A stretch of DNA of 64,000 bases, from the NCBI GenBank assembly GCA_014379595.1, contig JACMLM010000020.1, forward strand, positions 1 to 64,000, in the 5' to 3' direction. Below, one piece after another: positions 1 to 9,309 of this stretch; within the stretch, counting starts at the first letter, position 1; every line of letters begins with the position of its first letter. Position numbers and translations under genes: made by a program. This DNA comes from Anaerolineales bacterium (GTDB lineage: Bacteria; Chloroflexota; Anaerolineae; Anaerolineales; Villigracilaceae). The notes under the pieces were generated by a model. It was not told the origin of the DNA, searched no databases, and worked only from the letters and a program-made list of their open reading frames with translations.

Positions 1-335
1 AGTGGAATATTTAATTTACTTGTTACCAAAGTAGCTGCTATTGTAGAGTTCGTATCCCCACGAATAATTACAATATCTGGCTTTTCTTTAAGTAAAACAT
101 CTTCCATCCTAACCATAATTTCCGCAGTTTGTTGGGATTGCGATCCCGAGCCTACTTCCAGGTTATAGTCTGGAACTGGAATATCCAATTCATCAAAGAA
201 AGTTTGTGACATACGATAATCATAATGTTGACCTGTATGTACCAAAATTTCTTTATGGTCAATGCTAAGAGCCCGGCTGACAGGCATTGCTTGGATAAAT
301 TCAGGGCGAGCACCCACAACAGATAAAATTTTCAT
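1..335 (-). CDS. UDP-GlcNAc 2-epimerase family protein (WecB/WbpI type), N-terminal part
   Basis: Only the first 111 residues are visible; the gene runs off the left edge. It starts VGARPEFIQAMPVSRAL and continues with HTGQHYDYRMS and GDTNST, the N-terminal signature of non-hydrolysing UDP-sugar 2-epimerases (GT-B fold, cytoplasmic). Members convert UDP-GlcNAc to UDP-ManNAc, or UDP-GlcNAc3NAcA to the manno form. The locus also carries WbpB-, WbpD- and WbpE-like genes, so a WbpI role is plausible, but the fragment cannot separate the two. It is the last visible gene of the minus-strand block, 24 bases after the GT2 gene. The start is ATG with only a weak purine-rich SD. Confidence 0.9.
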   Translation of the reverse strand, partial: MKILSVVGARPEFIQAMPVSRALSIDHKEILVHTGQHYDYRMSQTFFDELDIPVPDYNLEVGSGSQSQQTAEIMVRMEDVLLKEKPDIVIIRGDTNSTIAATLVTSKLNIP

Positions 336-359
336 TATTAATTCTTTCTATTCAATATA

Positions 360-1142
360 TTAGATTGTCTGCTTAGGCTTGTGTCCAAACATCGATAGCA
401 ATCGATAAAGGAGTATTCGACCCTGAAACCTTAAATGCGAGAAAATTGTTTGCGCTATTTTAGCTTTTGAGACACCATACATCCGGCTATGAAGTACAGC
501 CGGAAATTCAGCCACACGGTAACCTTTAAGAATAGCCTTAACCAAAACCTCAGTTCCAGCTAGAAAGCCATTTGAGCTAAAGCTAATGTTCTTAATAACA
601 TCTGAACGATATGCTCGAAACAAACATGTATACGTATATACATGACGATCAACTAAAATTCTATATAGGAACGATGAACCTTTACTAAGCCATAATCTAT
701 TAGCCGGGACACCGACTACCCCCCCGTCTGGATGATAAGGTGAGGCCGTTACAATATCCACATCAGGCGTAAGAAAAGACAAGAATGATGGGATTTCTGA
801 GAATTTGTAGGTGCCATCGCTATCCACGGTTACAACAATATCTCCATCGGCTTTTCCAAAACCCGTTCGAATAGCCGCACCCAAACCTAAATTAGTCTCA
901 TGTTTGAGAAACTTAAATATCACCCCAGATGTATTGTTTCCGGAGAAAATATTTTTTAATTTTGAAAAAGTTTCATCCTGACTGCCATCATCCACAAAAA
1001 TCACTTCAGCGGAATGGATTTCCTTCGAAGAATCATGCCACCCATTAATAACCATATCTTCAACGACGGGTAATAACTCATCATAGAGTTTTTGTATATT
1101 ATCAGCCTCGTTATAACAGGGAACAATAATGGAAAGCTTCAT
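360..1142 (-). CDS. Glycosyltransferase family 2
   Basis: A 260-residue cytoplasmic GT-A enzyme that would add a sugar from a nucleotide donor to a lipid or glycan acceptor. The opening IIVPCYNEADNI, the nucleotide-binding VIFVDDGSQDET and the metal-binding VTVDSDGT are typical of the dolichyl-phosphate-mannose-synthase-like branch of GT2. No membrane segment is evident, unlike many polyprenyl-phosphate sugar synthases. The ATG is preceded by GAGGA at a good distance. The gene starts two bases after the aminotransferase stop, so the two are co-transcribed. Donor and acceptor cannot be read from the sequence. Confidence 0.88.
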   Translation of the reverse strand: MKLSIIVPCYNEADNIQKLYDELLPVVEDMVINGWHDSSKEIHSAEVIFVDDGSQDETFSKLKNIFSGNNTSGVIFKFLKHETNLGLGAAIRTGFGKADGDIVVTVDSDGTYKFSEIPSFLSFLTPDVDIVTASPYHPDGGVVGVPANRLWLSKGSSFLYRILVDRHVYTYTCLFRAYRSDVIKNISFSSNGFLAGTEVLVKAILKGYRVAEFPAVLHSRMYGVSKAKIAQTIFSHLRFQGRILLYRLLSMFGHKPKQTI

Positions 1143-1144
1143 AT

Positions 1145-2215
1145 TTATATCCTCGCAATTGTATCGATAATATAATCAAGCTCATCCTTGGTAAGTGCAG
1201 GGTGAACAGGCAGAGAAAGAACTTCCTTACTTGCGGTTTCTGCAACTGGCAGAATATCAGAATAACCTAAATCTTTATAAAGTGGCTGTTGATGAATTGG
1301 AGTTGGATAATGAACACCAACTCCGATTCCCTTTTCCTTCAATTTTTGAGCGACATTATCACGGTCAGCTATACGAATTGTATACTGATGAAATATATGA
1401 TCAGAATTTTCTCGAATCTTAGGTGTGACTATGCCTTTTACTTCTGATAAACCATTGGTTAAGTATTCAGCGTTTGATCGTCTGGTTGAGTTCCACTCAT
1501 TTAGTTTCTTTAATTGAACTAAGCCGATTGCAGCAGAAAGATCTGTCAAGCGCATGTTGTAACCAAGAATCACATGTTCATAGGTTCGGGGGCTGCCGTG
1601 TGCTCTCAGCAAACGCGCCCTTTCGGCGATTTGTGAGTCATTCGTAACGATCATTCCACCTTCAATAGTGGTTATATTCTTAGTAGCATATAAAGAATAA
1701 CAAGCTGTGCCAAATGAACCTATGGGGCGTCCATGGAAAGTAGTCCCATGAGCCTGACAGGCATCTTCAATTATGACAAGGTTATGCTTTTCGGCGATTT
1801 TAACAATGGCATCCATATCACAAGATTGACCATATAGATGGATGGGCATGATAGCTTTCGTATTTTTTGTAATACGCTCTTCTATCTTTTGGGGGTCAAT
1901 CGTAAAGAAGTCCGGCTCAATATCAACAAACACCGGGCGTGCGCCAACATATAGTGCACAATTAGCGGATGCAACAAAACTAAAAGGTGAAGTAATTACC
2001 TCATCTGATTGGCCTATTTCGTGTGCAAGCATGGCAATATGAAGTGCAGCTGTTCCAGATGAAACTGCGATTGCATGCTCAACACTGCATAACTCAGCAA
2101 AGCGCTCTTCAAATTCACGGACTTTAGGCCCTTGCACAAGCTGACCTGACGCGATTACTTCAAGGATTGCATCCTGCTCTTCCTTTCCGATTATGGGTTT
2201 AGCTATAGGGATCAT
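1145..2215 (-). CDS. DegT/DnrJ/EryC1/StrS family sugar aminotransferase
   Basis: A 356-residue PLP enzyme that would transaminate a nucleotide keto-sugar. Visible landmarks are SSGTAALHIAML (cofactor phosphate region), EDACQAHG (Asp for the PLP ring nitrogen) and SLYATKNITTIEGG, whose Lys should form the Schiff base. Family length is about 360-400. The ATG overlaps the stop of the upstream acyltransferase by four bases (ATGA), and AGGAG lies eight bases before it. The pairing of aminotransferase with hexapeptide acyltransferase suggests synthesis of an N-acylated amino sugar. A second such pair lies near 23 kb; the two aminotransferases are clearly diverged paralogues. Confidence 0.93.
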   Translation of the reverse strand: MIPIAKPIIGKEEQDAILEVIASGQLVQGPKVREFEERFAELCSVEHAIAVSSGTAALHIAMLAHEIGQSDEVITSPFSFVASANCALYVGARPVFVDIEPDFFTIDPQKIEERITKNTKAIMPIHLYGQSCDMDAIVKIAEKHNLVIIEDACQAHGTTFHGRPIGSFGTACYSLYATKNITTIEGGMIVTNDSQIAERARLLRAHGSPRTYEHVILGYNMRLTDLSAAIGLVQLKKLNEWNSTRRSNAEYLTNGLSEVKGIVTPKIRENSDHIFHQYTIRIADRDNVAQKLKEKGIGVGVHYPTPIHQQPLYKDLGYSDILPVAETASKEVLSLPVHPALTKDELDYIIDTIARI

Positions 2216-2799
2216 TTTTTATTCTCCTGAGCTTCAAATGTCCAATCGCAGGTTGAGCAATACCAGGCACTATCTTTCCTTTGCATCTTTCTACCGCAAT
2301 GACAAACATACCCAATAAGACGTGCCGGATTTCCTACAACAAGGCCATGATCAGGCACATCCCGTGTGACAACTGATCCAGCTCCGACCAAAGCAAATCG
2401 CCCTACGGTCACATCTGGCAATATTAGCGACCCAGCTCCTATGGAAGCTCCATACTTAACCAAAATCGGCCCAACTATCCAATCATCGTTCCCTTTCAGC
2501 TGTCCATCCGAAGTAATAGCACGAGGCATACGATCATTGGTCAGGCAAACTTGGGGGCCAATAAATACACCATCTTCTAATGAGGCACCATGATAAATTA
2601 AAGCACTATTTTGGACTTTGACATTGTTGCCAATTTTCACATCAAAATCAATATATACATCCTTCCCAATGATGCAATTTTGACCTATAACGACCCCTTC
2701 TCGTATCTGCACCAAATGCCAAACACGCGTCCCAGAACCTATTTGCGCTTTAGGAGATACTTCGGCAGTAGGATGAATATTAACGTTGTTACTAGCCAT
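2212..2799 (-). CDS. Hexapeptide-repeat N-acyltransferase with C-terminal zinc-ribbon-like tail
   Basis: A 195-residue left-handed beta-helix acyltransferase, close in pattern to WbpD/WlbB: repeated [LIV]GxxxxI units and GPQVCLTNDRMPRAIT. It would N-acetylate the amino sugar made by the adjacent aminotransferase. The last 30 residues hold CHCGRK and CSTCDW, four Cys arranged like a small zinc ribbon; the otherwise similar enzyme at 23.6-24.1 kb lacks them. I place the start at the second in-frame ATG because AAGGA sits at proper spacing before it; an ATG six codons upstream has none. It is the first gene after a strong promoter about 150 bases upstream. Confidence 0.88.
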   Translation of the reverse strand: MASNNVNIHPTAEVSPKAQIGSGTRVWHLVQIREGVVIGQNCIIGKDVYIDFDVKIGNNVKVQNSALIYHGASLEDGVFIGPQVCLTNDRMPRAITSDGQLKGNDDWIVGPILVKYGASIGAGSLILPDVTVGRFALVGAGSVVTRDVPDHGLVVGNPARLIGYVCHCGRKMQRKDSAWYCSTCDWTFEAQENKK

Positions 2800-2951
2800 A
2801 TAGTCTTTTCCTTTCATTACAACTCAAAAATGCAATTTTACACGGCATTTTATGTTTAGAAATCAGACAATGTTCCAATTTTTAAATCCATTTATAATTC
2901 AGATTAAAAAAACTAATAAAAAAATATAACAAATTTGAAAGGATTTAGACT

Positions 2952-2979
2952 ATTTTAATGTAATTTGTCAAAAAGTCAA
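2952..2979 (-). promoter_or_regulatory. Sigma70-type promoter of the acyltransferase/aminotransferase block
   Basis: On the minus strand: -35 TTGACT, 16-base spacer, -10 TAAAAT, with transcription expected to begin near position 2945. The spacer ends in AATTACAT directly before the -10. A second promoter at 28.65 kb has the same CTATTGACTTT start, the same spacer length and the same AATTACAT. An AT-rich leader of about 145 bases follows before the acyltransferase start; no stable structure is obvious in it. Confidence 0.72.
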
Positions 2980-3065
2980 TAGTTATTAAATATAAACATC
3001 TAGGAATGCATAATTTTCTCTGGCAGGAAGGTTGGAAGTAGACAACTGCTCTAGGATTCTTTATG

Positions 3066-4646
3066 TTATCTTGACAAATCAAATAAATAGACCGATATTT
3101 CCACAAAATGACGCTCGTTTATTAACTGGATAGTTGTCAAATTAGGGTTTAGGATAAATGATTTAAACCTACTAACAACTTCGGGGGGACCCCGCATAAC
3201 TACCCAGAAACGGTCATGGGTCATTGTACAATCGGCCAGAATGCGTGCAATCTCCTGTTCTTTGTCTATAATTGAACTAATACCGCAACTTGGCAAAGCT
3301 CCTTGATAATACCAATCGAAACTTTTAGTCTGATAGCCATTAGCATCAGGGGCAATTACAATAACATCGTTAGGGTAGCCATTTTCCTGCACATAAGCTC
3401 CCACTTCTCGCCATTGTTCATTAATGTCTGAGACATAATAGTCTTGCAATCCCGGTATAATCACAATCATTAATGCCCCAAGAGATAAAGAAATCGGGAT
3501 AACGCGACTTACCCGTAAGATCGCAATTGCAATCAGTAAATAAAAAGCAGGAGCTGCACAAATCATATATCTGTCTGCAAAGATCGGAGAAAATAATCTA
3601 GAATAAATAAAAGGTAGCATTACGGGAAATATAAGCCAGATAGCTACCAATATCAACTCACTACTTATTGGAGGTAAAAATTGGGTATTTCGAACCCAGT
3701 TACGCAATTCTGCAAACGAACGATTTCGTATTCTTCTAATATTAAAAGAGAATATGCCAATAATAAAAAAAACTGTTGCCGCAAAAAAACTAGCACTAAT
3801 GAACAACCAACTATGCTGATAGTTCTGTGGAAACAGATAACCATAAACAGTTCGCAGTAAATCTCTAAAGGAAGGGACTGTAATCCATGCCAGCCCCTTA
3901 CTAAGACCTACAACACTTCCTTCTTCCCTAAGCATAGGAATAAACCCGACCACTATTGTAAATATAAGCAGCGTCTGAGATGTAACCCACTGAATCAAAG
4001 CATCTTTATTGTTTTTCCAATAGATAAAGTAATGAATATATTCAACAGCAAATACAAATATCGCGTAAGTATGAGTATAGAATAATAGTATATTGATTAA
4101 AGAGCTGATTATCCAGAGCCAAAGCTGTTTTGTTTTTATTGCAAGAATGTAGAAATACAACGAGACCAAAGTTAACAAGACAAAGAGGCTATAAAACCTC
4201 GCATCTTGCGAATGCTGTATTTGGAAGGTAGAAATTGCCATCAAAAAAGAACTTAATAAACCTACTTGTGTTCCAAATAAAGCATTTCCTACCAGATACA
4301 TCATTCCAATTGATAAAACTCCAAACAACGCTGAAAGCGATCGGATGGAAACTTCTGTTACTCCATAAGGCAATACCCAAAAATGGGCCAAAAGATAATA
4401 AATCGCATTTCGAGTCAAATCACCTTGTATTATCAACTGATGAATAAGAGTTTGTGAGTCTTGTGACACCTGATGAACAGTATATATCTCGTCAAACCAA
4501 AAACTCTCAATCCCCAAGTTATATAAACGGAGAAATGTTCCTAAAAGGATGATTAGGAACAAATACATAACCTTCGGTTGAACATGGAAAGATAGTGAGA
4601 TTGATTGCGAAATTCTTTTTTTTATATTCATATTTCGATGTGCCAC
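3066..4646 (-). CDS. GT39-like integral membrane glycosyltransferase (copy 1)
   Basis: About 526 residues with roughly ten or more hydrophobic segments. It shows the ArnT/PMT-type (GT-C) layout: a first external loop with FWFDEIYTV, where the acidic pair is the expected catalytic site, and a second motif around HSQDARFYS. Such enzymes move a sugar from a polyprenyl-phosphate carrier to a glycan, lipid or protein on the outer face of the membrane. The soluble C-terminal part carries DINEQWREVGAYVQENG. It is a tandem paralogue of the next upstream gene, 17 bases away. The start is uncertain: GTG as given, or ATG at 4631; neither has a convincing SD. Confidence 0.82.
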   Translation of the reverse strand: MAHRNMNIKKRISQSISLSFHVQPKVMYLFLIILLGTFLRLYNLGIESFWFDEIYTVHQVSQDSQTLIHQLIIQGDLTRNAIYYLLAHFWVLPYGVTEVSIRSLSALFGVLSIGMMYLVGNALFGTQVGLLSSFLMAISTFQIQHSQDARFYSLFVLLTLVSLYFYILAIKTKQLWLWIISSLINILLFYTHTYAIFVFAVEYIHYFIYWKNNKDALIQWVTSQTLLIFTIVVGFIPMLREEGSVVGLSKGLAWITVPSFRDLLRTVYGYLFPQNYQHSWLFISASFFAATVFFIIGIFSFNIRRIRNRSFAELRNWVRNTQFLPPISSELILVAIWLIFPVMLPFIYSRLFSPIFADRYMICAAPAFYLLIAIAILRVSRVIPISLSLGALMIVIIPGLQDYYVSDINEQWREVGAYVQENGYPNDVIVIAPDANGYQTKSFDWYYQGALPSCGISSIIDKEQEIARILADCTMTHDRFWVVMRGPPEVVSRFKSFILNPNLTTIQLINERHFVEISVYLFDLSR

Positions 4647-4663
4647 TCATTGGAAGATGTTAA

Positions 4664-6232
4664 TTATTCTGGTATTTCAAATAAATAAGCCGATATCTCA
4701 AAGAAATGATGTTCTTCTATCAAGTTCATTCCAATTTGTTCGGTATCCAGGAAAAAGGTTCTATAATATGATTCATTTGGATCGTCGCGCATGACTACCC
4801 ACACGCGATCATATCCAGAAACAGCCTTAATCAGGGCTTCCGATAGTGTCGCAGAATCTATGAAATCACTTCCAAAGCCATAGCTGTTTAGTGAACCTTC
4901 GTAATACCAATCGAATGTTTTTTGCTCAATTCCTATACCTTGATTTGGGGCAACGACAATCACATCATTTGGCCCAGAGTTTTCGTCCACATGTAGAGCA
5001 ACTTCCTTCCACTGCTCATGAATGTCCGTTGCATAATAATATCCTAAACCTGGAAGGATTATAACCATCAAAACACTTAATGAAATAATTGTTGGCACCA
5101 ACTTTCGAACACTGAATATACCCAGAGACATTAACAAATACAAAGCTGGGGCTGCGCTAATCATATAGTGATCTTGATACATTGGCCCGACTACAAAAGA
5201 TAAAATGAATGGAAATATGATAGGGCACAAAAGCCAGAAACTTAACAAGATGCATTTACTTTTCAATTTTGATAATTTCTGTAAATTGAACTGACTTCTT
5301 GCTTCATCTAATAAGGTACCCATACCTGATCGAGCTGAGTAGATCCAAGTACCGGCGACAAGTAATATTCCAGCTATAGCATAATTGGCAAACATAATTT
5401 CCCAATTACGATCGCGGCGCGCAGACATAATAAACCGGTAGATAGACCGAAATGGATCTAGTGGTGACGGAGCAGGGAGACCTCCAATATTTAAATCAAT
5501 GGCTCCTCCTACGCCGCCTCCCGCACCAAAAATCAGGGGATAAAAGTATGGTAATAGGGCAAGTACAATCAGTCCTTGACACATAAGCCAGATTGCTATT
5601 AAATTTTTGTATTTTTTCACATGTAGAATAAAGAATATGCCCTGCGCAGCCAATATAAACATTCCATACGTATGACTGTAAACCATAATTATGCTGGCTA
5701 AAGTATATAGAGTAAATTGAAGTATCGTTTTTCGCCTGAGAGCCAGGATAAAAAAGAGAAATGAAAGTAAAGTTGTAAACTCAAAAAAACTATAGAATCG
5801 TGCCACCTGAGAATAATATATCTGGAACTCAGAAATTGACATCAGAAAAGCGCTTATCAGCCCCACCTCTTTACTAAACAAGTTTAACCCTATTAAATAG
5901 ATAAGAACTATCGAACCAATACCAATCATAGCTGAGAATAACCGCGTGCTTATTTCAGTTGCACTAAATAATTGCATCCAAAGGTGAAAAGGAAGATAAT
6001 AAGCCGGCGGTTGATCTAATCTCCCAGATGTAAATAATTGCTTAATAGTTTGTTGCCCCTCAATTACAGTAGACATTTCATCAATCCAGTAACTTTCGGC
6101 ACCTAAATCATATAGCCTTAAAGTTGTACCTAGAAGTAATACTAAACCTAGCAATACAGTCGAGTTAAAATTCCTCTGTATCCAAGAGCCACCACTTATA
6201 TCTTTATTGAGAAGCAAAGATTCTTTTAACAT
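4664..6232 (-). CDS. GT39-like integral membrane glycosyltransferase (copy 2)
   Basis: A 522-residue polytopic GT-C transferase, paralogous to the downstream gene over its whole length: YWIDEMSTV against FWFDEIYTV, YSQVARFYS against HSQDARFYS, and DIHEQWKEV against DINEQWREV. It would transfer a lipid-linked sugar outside the membrane. The start is the ATG preceded by AGAGG at five bases; an upstream in-frame TTG has no SD. The first external loop contains the acidic D-E pair expected for catalysis. Tandem duplication with divergence suggests two acceptors or two donors, but nothing in the sequence identifies them. Confidence 0.85.
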   Translation of the reverse strand: MLKESLLLNKDISGGSWIQRNFNSTVLLGLVLLLGTTLRLYDLGAESYWIDEMSTVIEGQQTIKQLFTSGRLDQPPAYYLPFHLWMQLFSATEISTRLFSAMIGIGSIVLIYLIGLNLFSKEVGLISAFLMSISEFQIYYSQVARFYSFFEFTTLLSFLFFILALRRKTILQFTLYTLASIIMVYSHTYGMFILAAQGIFFILHVKKYKNLIAIWLMCQGLIVLALLPYFYPLIFGAGGGVGGAIDLNIGGLPAPSPLDPFRSIYRFIMSARRDRNWEIMFANYAIAGILLVAGTWIYSARSGMGTLLDEARSQFNLQKLSKLKSKCILLSFWLLCPIIFPFILSFVVGPMYQDHYMISAAPALYLLMSLGIFSVRKLVPTIISLSVLMVIILPGLGYYYATDIHEQWKEVALHVDENSGPNDVIVVAPNQGIGIEQKTFDWYYEGSLNSYGFGSDFIDSATLSEALIKAVSGYDRVWVVMRDDPNESYYRTFFLDTEQIGMNLIEEHHFFEISAYLFEIPE

Positions 6233-6670
6233 TAAACCTCTTCGAATAAAAAAAATCAACAGTCTCTGACTAAATGATAGATCAACTCACAATCAAACAG
6301 ATGCCCAAAAATCACCTACCACATCAAGGCAAAGAATATCTCCCTTCATCAACTTGTATTAATAATTATAATCGTATTTACCAGCGAGAATCCAGATTCA
6401 ATATCATTCTTGAGTTTACCTTGTCATTAACATAGCAGACAATTCCGCTAGTGTATAATTCGGGATATTCTTCCTGTTTCTTTAATGTATAAAACTATCG
6501 ACTAAAAATGAAAAGCTAAGATCTCAAATTCTACTTAAATATCATCCGTTTTTTTTAAACAAAAATTTTAATTTTGATGGATTAGTGTATCCATACATTT
6601 ACTAATATCTAACACACTGTTTCTTTGAAACGCCAACTAGCTTGATGTGAAAATATATTAAGGAAAACAA
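6233..6670. other. Divergent intergenic region, 438 bases, no gene seen
   Basis: AT-rich spacer between the divergent GT39-like gene and the beta-helix lipoprotein gene. All frames are interrupted. It should contain the promoters of both genes. A TATAAT occurs near 6452 on the plus strand without a convincing -35, so I do not call a promoter. No repeat or strong hairpin was seen. Confidence 0.5.
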
Positions 6671-8041
6671 ATGATTATTTCAGCTAAACAAATTATTCCT
6701 GCCTGTTTACTTGCACTTACATCATGCCAAATGCAAACCCAACAGATAGAAATATTGCCAACACCGCAGACCTATTACGCATCGCCGAGTGAAAACAATA
6801 ACAATGCAAGCACGCAGACTTATTATGTTTCACCAATGGGAAATGATACCAATAGTGGGACACTGGTAAACCCATGGAGGACGATTAAAAACGCAACAGC
6901 AAATGCCATAGCTAATAGCCTAATCATTGTTCGTGAGGGAATATATTCTGATGGTAACGAATTTGCAAATCATGGAGTTACAATAAAAAATTACCCTGGA
7001 GAACAGGTAGTTATTCGATTGATTACAGGTGATGGCTACCGCGCTTTTGACTGCTATACAGACCGGGCAAGAACCGATATTCACATTATTGGATCTGATG
7101 TAACACCGAAAATATTATCTAACGGGGTGGTCAGTCAAAAAGGGATAGTTATTCAGGGAGAGGTTGGCACAAAGTGGGCAGGCTTCGTTCCACACGGTGG
7201 ATGTGATCGTTGGGAAATAGCGGGGATAGATTTTGTTGATGTAGGGCATGGTATTTTTCAACTTAAAGAAACTTATTCGAAAACCGGGAATCTGAGTGCT
7301 GACAATTGGTATGTACATGATAACCGAGTTTATGGATATTACCGAGAGACTGGCATGCAATTCAATGGGAATGAGAATATTGTTGAGAACAACGAGATCG
7401 TAAAAGCTACCCCTCGACTGGAAACACCCTATGGTTGTTATTTAATTAATCTATTAGGCCACGGTAATATTGTTCGCAACAATATTCTAACAGGAACAGG
7501 GGGAACAGAGTGTAATGGCATCCTATTTGAATGGAGTCAGTCTGATGCTAATTTGATTGAAGACAATATAATCACAGGCGTTCCAACAGGTATCAGGTTT
7601 CAAGGAGGGGACAATAATATAATCAAAAATAATACTATAATTGGTGTAAACCCTGCTGCTTCTGGTTATAATGGAATGGATAGAGCGGGAATAGAAATAT
7701 TTTCGTATTATGACGCAGAAAACAATTGGCCTTGCGACGATTATCTCGATTCGCCAAGTTTCGACGGAGCCACAATACCCCCAAATGACTCCAGTCACAT
7801 TGATTTTCCCTACTATTATCCACATGGAGAATGTGAGTCGTTTGGAAATCAGATTATTGGAAATACTATTTCTGGATTTACCAATGGTGTAATGATCGTC
7901 AATGGTCCACCCACCATCGGAACTACTGTCATAATTGACAACATTATAACAGGCTGGGCAAGGGCCAAAGTATGTAACTATTCACAAACAGGTTGTAGCC
8001 CCTTGCCGTCAAACGTGTATTGGGATGATGGGACCAACTGA
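6671..8041 (+). CDS. Right-handed parallel beta-helix lipoprotein
   Basis: A 456-residue exported protein. The N-terminus is a short signal with lipobox LTSC, so the mature protein would be lipid-anchored at Cys19. TYYVSPMGNDTNSGT and PWRTIKNA form the DUF1565-like cap seen on pectate-lyase-fold proteins. The rest is a run of N-rich coils such as NIVENNEI, GNIVRNNIL and NNIIKNNTI, typical of PbH1 repeats. The fold binds or cleaves polysaccharide; no lyase catalytic set is identifiable, so binding, epimerase or lyase activity are all open. It is the only plus-strand gene within the polysaccharide locus and starts at ATG after AAGGA. Confidence 0.85.
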   Translation: MIISAKQIIPACLLALTSCQMQTQQIEILPTPQTYYASPSENNNNASTQTYYVSPMGNDTNSGTLVNPWRTIKNATANAIANSLIIVREGIYSDGNEFANHGVTIKNYPGEQVVIRLITGDGYRAFDCYTDRARTDIHIIGSDVTPKILSNGVVSQKGIVIQGEVGTKWAGFVPHGGCDRWEIAGIDFVDVGHGIFQLKETYSKTGNLSADNWYVHDNRVYGYYRETGMQFNGNENIVENNEIVKATPRLETPYGCYLINLLGHGNIVRNNILTGTGGTECNGILFEWSQSDANLIEDNIITGVPTGIRFQGGDNNIIKNNTIIGVNPAASGYNGMDRAGIEIFSYYDAENNWPCDDYLDSPSFDGATIPPNDSSHIDFPYYYPHGECESFGNQIIGNTISGFTNGVMIVNGPPTIGTTVIIDNIITGWARAKVCNYSQTGCSPLPSNVYWDDGTN

Positions 8042-8109
8042 GTAAAATCAAATTCTACTAAATAAAATTAACTCTTTTGCATAATAGACAAATTACAAAT
8101 TTCTTGACC

Positions 8110-9309
8110 TTAAAGCACCGGCATGTCTATAACCAATTCCCCATCTATTAGTGATATAGTTGTCATGCTGCTATTATTTTCTTTCCTTATTGATTCATTA
8201 AGAATTAAACGGCTTTGCCACCATTTTGCTACATCGCGCGGTAGTGCATGCCAATATCCGTTACGTTTCTTCATTGCAAGTAGAAATTCATGGTATACAT
8301 CCCAAGTTGCTTTTTTAGCCAGATAATCCGGATGTGAATTGAGTAATGCCATGCCATGATATTTTTCAAGAAATTCAACTTTTTCAAGCCATAGCCTTGA
8401 AGTTTTCTCACCTAATACGGATGTTAAAGTATAGTCCTGAATAAGCGTGTAGGGTAATTCAACAAAATGACCCAAAAAGAAGGGCCACAAACTCATTGTC
8501 CCACCAGGAATAGGCTCATAGGGGTCGGTGTCAAAAAAGGAAAGATCATACTCAATATCTAAAATCTGCATCCACTCTGGATGACGATGTGTTAAAGGGG
8601 CCCGAAAACCGACTGCATCAAAAGTTTTCATATATCTATTAATCAATTTTGCACGACGCTCAAATTCATCCCATGAACCAAATAATTTGCCATCATGCTT
8701 TAATCCATGAATGCCAACTTCAAAACCTCTTTCTTTCAACTCACCTACCAAAGATTGGTCAATTGGATATCTTTCGGGAACAAAATTAAAGGATGAACGA
8801 AACCCCAAACTTTCTTCCAAATCTGCGACCTTGCGGACAAAATTTTGGCCATACTTTGTTTCTATATCATGCGTAAGGACAAATGCAAATCGATTCGCGG
8901 CAGGCCAAAAAGGAGTAAATGCTATAGAAGTTTGACTAGTCAGAATCAGGACTTGTCTACCTACCTCCCACAAAAACAGTGCATATCTTTCTTCAATTGG
9001 CCAATTCAAAGAAAAACTACCTTTCGCCAAGGGTTGGTATAACTTGCGCATGACTTGAATCAAGGGTCGAGGGATAATAGGCTTTAAATTATAGTACTGG
9101 CGTTTTAGTAGACCAAGACTCCAGTGGTCTTCTCCAAATTGTCCTTCACCTAATACAAGTTGTAATATATCGTCAATATTTTCTGTCTCGCAAGTAATAC
9201 CCAAAGCTGGTATTGCCTGTTTAATTGCTCTTTTCCAAATTGGTTCGGGTATTTCATCTACAAAACCCCAAAAATTTAGTGGGTTATTATGGGAAAATAA
9301 ATCTCTCAT
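8110..9309 (-). CDS. Polysaccharide deacetylase-like protein
   Basis: A 399-residue protein whose centre matches the NodB/CE4 fold: VLTHDIETKYG replaces the usual TFDDG motif, GIHGLKHDG gives the HxxxH metal pair, and GFRAPLTHRHPEWM resembles the RxPY motif. It may remove acetyl groups from amino sugars, but the altered first motif makes this less certain than for the second deacetylase near 16 kb. The first 120 residues are an extra domain of unknown role. No signal peptide is visible. ATG follows GGAGG; the start overlaps the PHP gene stop by four bases (ATGA), so the two are translationally coupled. Confidence 0.8.
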   Translation of the reverse strand: MRDLFSHNNPLNFWGFVDEIPEPIWKRAIKQAIPALGITCETENIDDILQLVLGEGQFGEDHWSLGLLKRQYYNLKPIIPRPLIQVMRKLYQPLAKGSFSLNWPIEERYALFLWEVGRQVLILTSQTSIAFTPFWPAANRFAFVLTHDIETKYGQNFVRKVADLEESLGFRSSFNFVPERYPIDQSLVGELKERGFEVGIHGLKHDGKLFGSWDEFERRAKLINRYMKTFDAVGFRAPLTHRHPEWMQILDIEYDLSFFDTDPYEPIPGGTMSLWPFFLGHFVELPYTLIQDYTLTSVLGEKTSRLWLEKVEFLEKYHGMALLNSHPDYLAKKATWDVYHEFLLAMKKRNGYWHALPRDVAKWWQSRLILNESIRKENNSSMTTISLIDGELVIDMPVL

